6,427 nt of DNA from CAYUWG01 sp964448285 (lineage in GTDB: Bacteria; Bacteroidota; Ignavibacteria; SZUA-365): the NCBI GenBank assembly GCA_964448285.1, contig CAYUWG010000135.1, positions 1 through 6,427 on the forward strand, given 5' to 3'. The stretch's first letter is position 1. Each line of letters starts with the position of its first letter. Below are positions 1-4,812 of this stretch, piece after piece. The translations under genes were made by a program, and so were the position numbers. The notes under the pieces were generated by a model. That model made no database searches, had not been told where the DNA came from, and worked only from the letters and a program-made list of their open reading frames with translations.

Positions 1-597
1 GTGAACGGCAACGGCGTTGTAACAGTGACATGGTATGACCGGCGTGACGATCCAAACAACATGATAGCGAAGTACACGATGGCGCAGTCGTTCGATGGAG
101 GCCGCAGTTTCGGATCCAGTACTCCGATCGCAACACAACCGATGGATTTTGCCAGAGCAGGATTGTTGAATGGAAACTTCACGATCGGCGAATACACGCA
201 GGTGCTGATGACGAACGATTACGTGATCCCGTTCTGGGCAGACGGCCGTCTGAACACCGGCAACCTCGATGTCTATGCGGCGTTCATTCCGGTCAGCGGC
301 ACGGCAAGCGTCGAACGCATCGGAACGGTCGCGGAAGGCTTTCAGCTTTTCGAGAATTATCCCAATCCATTCAATCCCTCGACGACGATTCGTTACAGCA
401 TCGAAAAGGGAGGCCACGTGCGTGTCGTTGTCCGCACGCTGTTGGGTGAAACCGTAAGAACGCTTGTGGATGAGGAGCAGGCGCCGGGAGTGTTCAGCGT
501 TTCATTCAATGGCGAAGATCTCGTCAGCGGGACGTACTATTACTCGCTGATAACGGATTTCGGGAATGTCACGCGCACGATGACATTGATGAAGTGA
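1..597 (+). CDS. C-terminal part of a secreted sialidase/BNR-like protein with a T9SS type A sorting domain (5' truncated)
   Basis: Only the last 198 codons are present. The GTG at base 1 is simply the window edge, so the true start lies to the left. Residues 30-37 (SFDGGRSF) fit the Asp-box of BNR/sialidase beta-propellers (S-x-D-x-G-x-S/T-F/W). The stretches around WYDRRDD (11-17) and FWADGRLNTGNLDVY (78-92) look like further propeller blades. After a short linker, residues 114-198 form a T9SS type A sorting domain: FENYPNPFNPST at 117-128, then beta strands, the GTYYYSL strand, and a terminal basic strand ending in MTLMK. In known T9SS cargo this domain directs passage across the outer membrane and is then cleaved or anchored. 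The protein is therefore probably extracellular or on the cell surface. Asp-boxes also occur in non-sialidase propellers and no catalytic residues are visible, so glycan hydrolysis is not established. The gene ends in TGA and converges on the Fn3 gene. Confidence 0.88.
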   Translation: MNGNGVVTVTWYDRRDDPNNMIAKYTMAQSFDGGRSFGSSTPIATQPMDFARAGLLNGNFTIGEYTQVLMTNDYVIPFWADGRLNTGNLDVYAAFIPVSGTASVERIGTVAEGFQLFENYPNPFNPSTTIRYSIEKGGHVRVVVRTLLGETVRTLVDEEQAPGVFSVSFNGEDLVSGTYYYSLITDFGNVTRTMTLMK

Positions 598-637
598 ATT
601 TGATGTTGTCGAGTCTGTCCTGAAAGTCACACCATCA

Positions 638-655
638 TCATCCGAAGAAGGATGA
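638..655. terminator. Small hairpin in the convergent gap, possible weak terminator
   Basis: TCATCC (638-643) and GGATGA (650-655) form a perfect 6-bp stem around the loop GAAGAA. It begins 40 bases after the stop of the sialidase-like gene and also lies beyond the stop of the convergent Fn3 gene. There is no T-run on either side, so it is not a classical rho-independent terminator. Its position is the main argument for a role in transcription ending. Confidence 0.22.
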
Positions 656-656
656 A

Positions 657-692
657 TTCGCTTCACGGTTCGACTACGCTCACCTCGGCGAA
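657..692. repeat. Imperfect palindrome resembling a dispersed intergenic (REP-like) repeat
   Basis: TTCGC (657-661) pairs with GCGAA (688-692), and inside it GGT (667-669) can pair with ACC (682-684). The core GGTTCGACTACGCTCACC (667-684) resembles short palindromic elements of the form TTCGACT-CGCTCA that recur between genes in many bacterial genomes. I see only one copy here, so repeat status is an inference from resemblance. The rest of the 598-769 gap shows no coding signal that I can support. Confidence 0.3.
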
Positions 693-769
693 GAATTACT
701 TCTTGGAACAGCCTCTCCGTTTCAGGGTGCAGTTATCGAAGATCAAGACGACTGCCGTGAGCTTTGAAG

Positions 770-2797
770 CTATTGCTCTTTCTTTTTCTGCGGGATGTAG
801 CGAACCTCAACGTCTTCACTGTAGCGCCATCGCGAATCGAATGCACGCACGGTATAGGTCTGCTCTTTCTCCGAATCGGAATACCCATCGATGAACTCCG
901 TCTTCGGTTCTTTCACCTGTGCAAGGTCACGCTGCTTTCCGTCGGGAAGTTTTCGTGCAATCATCCAGCCACGGACTTCTTTCGTTGCGACATCCCATGT
1001 GAGCACGACGCGCCCACTCCGCTCGAACGCTCGGAGATTTTTCGGTTGCGAAGGCTTGCGTACCGTTTGCGTTGAAAGGGTCATTGCCTGAGAACGGATA
1101 CTCGTATTACCGCTTTCATCCCTTGCTGCAACAGCGTACCAGTACACACCATCACCCGGCAACGGATCCGTCTTCTTCGTAGAGTCGGTTGCTGCTATTT
1201 GTTGGAACTTCGTCGAATCTTTCACTGAGCGGAAGAGGAGGTAGGCTTTCACGTCCGGTTCAGGGCTGGGTGTCCATTCGACGGTGACGTTTTTCTCGCT
1301 TTCGCGAAGCGTGACAATCTTCGGCGGTCGTGGCGCTGTTTGGTCGAGCAAGCGCGTACGCACCGGTTCCGATGCGGCGGAGCGATTGTCGAAACGATCC
1401 GTTGCAAACACGACGTAGGAGAACTCGGCGGAAGTTCCTGGGCGAAGTGTATCGGCGAACGAGGTTGCTTTCGTCGGTGTGTTGTTCAGAACGATATAGT
1501 CCCGATAGCCTTCACCGCCGGAACGTTCGACGTAATAGCCGCGCAGGTCGGATTCCTTGTTGGCGTCCCACGTGAGAACGATGCGGTTTCGTTCGCTCTT
1601 CGCCCGAACATTCTTCGGCGATTGAGGTGGCGTCACATCGGGAAGCATCAACGACACCGTATCGGAAAATGCGCCGGGTTTTCCGTTCGCGTCGATTGCA
1701 CGCACGATATAGTGATGCGCCTGGCCTTCGGCAACCTTCAAATCCGTGTAGTTCATCTCACTTGGGGTTCCGAGCAATTCCGAACTATATCGGAGCGCAA
1801 ACGGCTCGCGTCCCGCAGCGGCGAAGATTTCGTAGCCGCCAACATTCCGCAGATCGTCCATCTCCCATTCGAGCAGGATCCCGGTGCCGAAAATGCGCGC
1901 CTGTAGATTCGATGGGGCTTGAAGAGTTGTCGTATCACCCGGCGTCGCTGTGACCGTAGGTGTTTCAGGACCTTCAAGACCGAAGGCATTGACGGGACGC
2001 AGATAGTAATAGAACGTCTTTCCATTTTGAAGATAGAGATCGGCGTATGTCTCCACGTCTTCTGCTGCTTTACCGCCATCGACGATGATTTTCAAAGGGA
2101 GGATGGCGTTTGCATTGATACGTTCGTAAGGTCCGAGAATATTGTCGGAGCGATAGACATTCCATGTCACCAGCATACCGCTTCGCATCGCTTCGGTGTT
2201 TTTTCGCCAGCGCAAAGTGACGGTCTCGTTCGATGCAATCGCTTCGAGGCCGACGATCGCCGGAATCACATCGGGCGTGCCGGCGATGAGTGGTGGTGTT
2301 TCACCGATCGCTCTCTCTCCCGTTCGTGTGACATGCATAACGCGGTATCGCACACGACTCCCGGTCATTACCGTTGAATCGATGAACATTTCACCAAGAG
2401 CCAGAGCAACGCGAGGATTGGTCGCCGAAAGAAGATTGAGGAAAAACGCATTCTTCTGATCTTCCGCCACTCGGTTGAAATGTGTGTCGTCCAATTCCTG
2501 AGCGTCTTGTGGAAGTTTGAACATGCCCAGGAAAAAAGCAGCATCGGCGCTAAGGAAAGCACGTAATTGCGAGACGTTGCGAACGCGAGCGAGGGGTTCT
2601 CGTGTGATTCGCTCCCATGTTGCAGCGTCGCCCGACTGCCGATAGAGATTGTATCCTATCGTTTCGGATGAACGCACGGGTTTCCAGCGAATATAGATCG
2701 CATTCGTCGTCCGATGCGTCACAACATCCGACGGTTGAGCAAACACACTGGAAGATACTGCGAGAAAGAAGAGACAAGCGAGCAACTGATATTTCAT
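770..2797 (-). CDS. Exported multi-domain fibronectin type III protein, function unknown
   Basis: With this start the product has 675 residues. Residues 1-21 are a Sec signal peptide (MKYQ, a hydrophobic core, then SSVFAQ). Six Fn3-like units follow, at roughly 23-173, 177-287, 292-386, 387-484, 486-576 and 579-670. They are recognised by the recurrent pattern of a strand ending in LTW or LRW, a Y-x-x-Y/E-R strand, and a late Y-x-V-R/F-A-x-D strand. Unit 1 is about 60-70 residues longer than a normal Fn3 domain because of a helix-like insert at about 66-133. Units 4 and 6 resemble each other most (PKNVRA/PKNLRA, then VLTWD, then RG). The protein ends in a basic QKKKEQ tail with no T9SS sorting domain, so it is probably periplasmic or surface-associated by another route. 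Fn3 arrays usually act as spacers or binding modules; no enzyme domain is visible. An in-frame ATG at 2830 is an equally serious start, giving 686 residues with a longer n-region. The AbgT gene lies upstream on the same strand, but the gap of over 200 bases suggests separate transcription. Confidence 0.9.
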   Translation of the reverse strand: MKYQLLACLFFLAVSSSVFAQPSDVVTHRTTNAIYIRWKPVRSSETIGYNLYRQSGDAATWERITREPLARVRNVSQLRAFLSADAAFFLGMFKLPQDAQELDDTHFNRVAEDQKNAFFLNLLSATNPRVALALGEMFIDSTVMTGSRVRYRVMHVTRTGERAIGETPPLIAGTPDVIPAIVGLEAIASNETVTLRWRKNTEAMRSGMLVTWNVYRSDNILGPYERINANAILPLKIIVDGGKAAEDVETYADLYLQNGKTFYYYLRPVNAFGLEGPETPTVTATPGDTTTLQAPSNLQARIFGTGILLEWEMDDLRNVGGYEIFAAAGREPFALRYSSELLGTPSEMNYTDLKVAEGQAHHYIVRAIDANGKPGAFSDTVSLMLPDVTPPQSPKNVRAKSERNRIVLTWDANKESDLRGYYVERSGGEGYRDYIVLNNTPTKATSFADTLRPGTSAEFSYVVFATDRFDNRSAASEPVRTRLLDQTAPRPPKIVTLRESEKNVTVEWTPSPEPDVKAYLLFRSVKDSTKFQQIAATDSTKKTDPLPGDGVYWYAVAARDESGNTSIRSQAMTLSTQTVRKPSQPKNLRAFERSGRVVLTWDVATKEVRGWMIARKLPDGKQRDLAQVKEPKTEFIDGYSDSEKEQTYTVRAFDSRWRYSEDVEVRYIPQKKKEQ

Positions 2798-2843
2798 GCG
2801 ACACCTATGGGGAATGCAAAGTGAGTGCATCAGTTCTTCTCCC
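2798..2843 (-). promoter_or_regulatory. Two competing ribosome binding sites for the Fn3 gene
   Basis: On the minus strand GGGAG (2843-2839) stands 8 bases before an ATG at 2830-2828, and AGGT (2806-2803) stands 5 bases before the ATG at 2797-2795. Both ATGs are in frame and both give a plausible signal peptide. ATGCA (2830-2826) and TGCAT (2818-2814) could pair in the transcript around a 7-base loop, which would bury the upstream ATG. I chose the downstream start because it gives a compact 21-residue signal peptide. Confidence 0.35.
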
Positions 2844-2918
2844 TGGTGTGATCGAACGAACATTGGAACGAGTGGCCGTGGAGCGTCTAAGCAAAGTTGA
2901 ATCCATTTCTGGATGTGG

Positions 2919-2947
2919 TTGATAGCTCATTTCCGACTCGCAGACAA
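2919..2947 (-). promoter_or_regulatory. Weak sigma70-like promoter candidate for the Fn3 gene
   Basis: On the minus strand TTGTCT (2947-2942) and TATCAA (2924-2919) are separated by 17 bases. Each matches four of six positions of the -35 and -10 consensus. Transcription would begin near 2912. That places a small hairpin close to the RNA 5' end: ATCCA and TGGAT (2914-2901) enclosing a GAAA loop. I found no good match to the Bacteroidota TAnnTTTG element here. Confidence 0.22.
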
Positions 2948-2998
2948 ACAAAAGATTTTTTTCTCTTGATTCAAAGAAGGGGATTGGCTCGACGGCGC

Positions 2999-3015
2999 AA
3001 AATGCTCGTCGAGCA
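2999..3015 (-). terminator. Possible short rho-independent terminator after the AbgT gene
   Basis: Read on the minus strand, TGCTC-GAC-GAGCA (3015-3003) forms a perfect 5-bp stem with a 3-base loop, followed directly by TTTT (3002-2999). It begins 26 bases past the AbgT stop codon. The stem and T-run are both short, so termination may be partial. If it works, it separates the transporter transcript from the Fn3 gene downstream. Confidence 0.35.
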
Positions 3016-3041
3016 ACGGCCATATCGTGTGCAGATTGCTT

Positions 3042-4568
3042 TTACATACCAGCCGGCGTGTAGTATAACGGCCCGTCGGGACCGACCGGCAAACCGAGCA
3101 ACATCCACACGATCAACAGGATTGTCCATGCGAGAAGGAAAACAGTCGAGTAGGGAAGCATAGTGGAGATGATCGTTCCCATGCCGTAATCTTCATCGTA
3201 CTTTTCAGCGAAAGCAACGATCAACGCAAAGTAGGACATCATCGGGGTGATGACGTTCGTGACTGAATCACCGATGCGAAAGACCGCCTGCGTAAGAGCG
3301 GGATGATATCCGAGCAGCATGAACATCGGAACGAAGACCGGCGCCATGATCGCCCACTTCGCGGATGCAGACCCCATGAAGAGATTGATGAACGCCGCGA
3401 CGAATACGAAGCCTACCATCAACGGAATGCCCGTCAATCCGATGTTGCGAAGGAACTGTGCGCCATTGATGGCGACGATCACGCCGAGATTGGAGTAGGC
3501 AAAGAAGTACACGAACTGCGCGGCGAAGAACACGAGCACGATGTACGTAGCCATGTGTCCCATCGAAGCGATCATCTGTTTGATGACATCTTTGTCGTTG
3601 CGCGTTTTCCCGACGATGGCTCCATATACGATTCCGGGAATCAGAAAGAAGAGCGCGATTACCCAGATCATCCCTTTGAAGAATGCCGAGTGCATGAGAT
3701 CGTTATCGGGATTTCTCAGTAAGCCGCCTTCCGGTATTACCGTCACCGCAAAAACAATTGCGAGCAATACCACACTGATACCCGCCCATCGCAAGCCTTT
3801 CCTTTCTGCGTCCGTCAGTTGCTCCATCGCTACCGGTTGCTCGCTTCCCTCATACTTGCCGAGCCGTGGTTCGACGATTTTTTCCGTTACCCAAGTTCCG
3901 ACCAGTACGATCATACATGCCGAGACGAACATGAAGTAAACATTTGCTGCCGGGCTGACAATCATCGCGGGGTCGATAAACTGTGCCGCGCTTTGGGAGA
4001 GCCCGCTGAGCACCGGATCGATGCTCGTGATGACGAAGTTCGCGCCGAAGCCACCGCTTACCCCGCAAAAAGCTGCTGCGAGTCCAGCGATGGGATGACG
4101 CCCCAGCGCAAGAAAGATCACGGCACCGAGAGGAATGAGAATCACGTACCCTGCTTCGGATGCGACATGCGAAAAAACTCCGGCGAAGACGATGGCGAAC
4201 GTGATCAAGCGTTTCGGCGCTTTCAGGACAAGCGCTCGGATGATCACAGTGAGAAGGCCTGAACCTTCCGCAGCGCCGATGCCGATCATCGCAACGAGTA
4301 CCAGTCCCAGTGGTGGGAATTTGACGAAGTTCTTATCGATGTTTTCGAACATCCATCGGATGCCTTCCGGCGTGAGGAGGTTCTTGACGGAAATAAGTTC
4401 CTTCGTGCCGGGATGCATTGCGCTTACGCCGAACGCGGACGTTATGGCTGAGGCGATAACCACGGCAACGGCGAGCAAGCCGAAGATCGTTGCCGGATGG
4501 GGAAGAGCATTCCCGACGCGTTCGATACCGTTCAACGCGCGCGTGAAAAGACTGCTTTGTTTTTTCAT
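3042..4568 (-). CDS. AbgT-family transporter (p-aminobenzoyl-glutamate transporter / antimetabolite exporter family)
   Basis: This is a complete inner-membrane transporter of 508 residues, about the usual length for AbgT. Family members import p-aminobenzoyl-glutamate (E. coli AbgT) or have been proposed to export sulfonamide antimetabolites (MtrF, YdaH). The sequence shows many hydrophobic segments and the two hallmark re-entrant regions. The first has GVSGGFGANF (169-178) and Asp184 in the IDP motif. The second has GSASAKW (399-405) followed by RIGDSVTNVITP (431-442). Ser402, Trp405, Pro423, Arg431, Asp434 and Pro442 have exactly the spacing I recall for the functionally important MtrF residues Ser417, Trp420, Pro438, Arg446, Asp449 and Pro457. 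Asp184 likely matches MtrF Asp193. The protein should therefore be active, but substrate and direction cannot be read from sequence. No abgA/abgB-type amidohydrolase is adjacent. The start MKKQSSLFTR is preferred over an in-frame ATG at 4727 because the extra 53 residues lack family character and would begin inside a palindrome. No Shine-Dalgarno sequence is evident. Confidence 0.94.
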   Translation of the reverse strand: MKKQSSLFTRALNGIERVGNALPHPATIFGLLAVAVVIASAITSAFGVSAMHPGTKELISVKNLLTPEGIRWMFENIDKNFVKFPPLGLVLVAMIGIGAAEGSGLLTVIIRALVLKAPKRLITFAIVFAGVFSHVASEAGYVILIPLGAVIFLALGRHPIAGLAAAFCGVSGGFGANFVITSIDPVLSGLSQSAAQFIDPAMIVSPAANVYFMFVSACMIVLVGTWVTEKIVEPRLGKYEGSEQPVAMEQLTDAERKGLRWAGISVVLLAIVFAVTVIPEGGLLRNPDNDLMHSAFFKGMIWVIALFFLIPGIVYGAIVGKTRNDKDVIKQMIASMGHMATYIVLVFFAAQFVYFFAYSNLGVIVAINGAQFLRNIGLTGIPLMVGFVFVAAFINLFMGSASAKWAIMAPVFVPMFMLLGYHPALTQAVFRIGDSVTNVITPMMSYFALIVAFAEKYDEDYGMGTIISTMLPYSTVFLLAWTILLIVWMLLGLPVGPDGPLYYTPAGM

Positions 4569-4698
4569 GGACAGAGAATGAAGTGAATGGGATGAACGCG
4601 GCTCTCGCGTGCTGCGCGGAATATGCAACGGGAGGTTGAGGATGAAAAACAGCGCTTCCTGACATGATACACCGCACGACTGTAAATGAAATAAGAGT

Positions 4699-4730
4699 GA
4701 ATTGTCCATTTGTTTTAGAATGGACAATTC
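4699..4730. promoter_or_regulatory. Perfect 12-bp inverted repeat in the divergent promoter region (operator candidate)
   Basis: GAATTGTCCATT (4699-4710) and AATGGACAATTC (4719-4730) are exact reverse complements around the 8-base spacer TGTTTTAG. The element sits in the 244-base gap (4569-4812) between the divergent AbgT and metalloprotease genes. Neither flank carries a T-run, and both genes point away from it, so a regulator binding site is more likely than a terminator. TAGAAT (4716-4721, plus strand) is a five-of-six match to a -10 box inside the element, though without a good -35. On the minus strand TATCAT (4669-4664) is a five-of-six -10 match, also without a good -35. If that is the AbgT promoter, the palindrome lies about 30 bases upstream of it. 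The repeat is certain; its function is inferred. Confidence 0.6.
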
Positions 4731-4743
4731 GTAGGTTCAATCG

Positions 4744-4775
4744 TATTGTCCTTCAGGGTGTTGAACTAATTGTCG
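4744..4775 (+). promoter_or_regulatory. Two further half-site copies (TATTGTCC, AATTGTCG) before the metalloprotease gene
   Basis: The palindrome half AATTGTCC (4700-4707) recurs as TATTGTCC at 4744-4751 and, more loosely, as AATTGTCG at 4768-4775, all in the same orientation. Such spacing is compatible with auxiliary binding sites for one regulator. The motif is only 6-7 bases, so chance recurrence in AT-rich intergenic DNA is possible. Confidence 0.28.
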
Positions 4776-4801
4776 CACTGTCTCAAATAACTCCTTTAAG
4801 C

Positions 4802-4806
4802 AGAGG
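4802..4806 (+). promoter_or_regulatory. Shine-Dalgarno site of the metalloprotease gene
   Basis: AGAGG stands 6 bases before the ATG at 4813. Together with the signal peptide that begins at that ATG, it fixes the start with fair confidence. No convincing -35/-10 pair is visible immediately upstream. Confidence 0.5.
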
Positions 4807-4812
4807 TGAACC

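Noticed and set aside
1340..2377. Plus-strand open frames of 100-190 codons opposite the Fn3 gene
   Set aside because: They are antisense shadows with many Cys, Arg and His residues and no domain signature, while the minus-strand frame has clear Fn3 pattern throughout.
2805..3023. A 72-codon minus-strand open frame filling the gap between the AbgT and Fn3 genes
   Set aside because: It has no recognisable domain, signal peptide or convincing ribosome binding site. It also overlaps the terminator-like and promoter-like signals and the leader of the Fn3 gene.
3303..4262. Plus-strand open frames (3303-3722 and 3819-4262) rich in Asp, Glu, Arg and His opposite the transporter
   Set aside because: Their composition is what the reverse complement of a hydrophobic membrane protein produces. 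The AbgT frame on the other strand explains the sequence fully.
4569..4727. N-terminal extension of AbgT from an in-frame ATG at 4727
   Set aside because: The added 53 residues are unlike the family, would make the protein longer than usual, and would begin within the perfect palindrome.
4699..4730. The 12-bp inverted repeat as a transcription terminator
   Set aside because: It lies upstream of both flanking genes, which point away from it, and neither strand has a T-run after the stem.
4333..4740. A 135-codon minus-strand frame overlapping the start of the AbgT gene
   Set aside because: It is an out-of-frame reading of the AbgT coding sequence and its leader, with no protein-like features.
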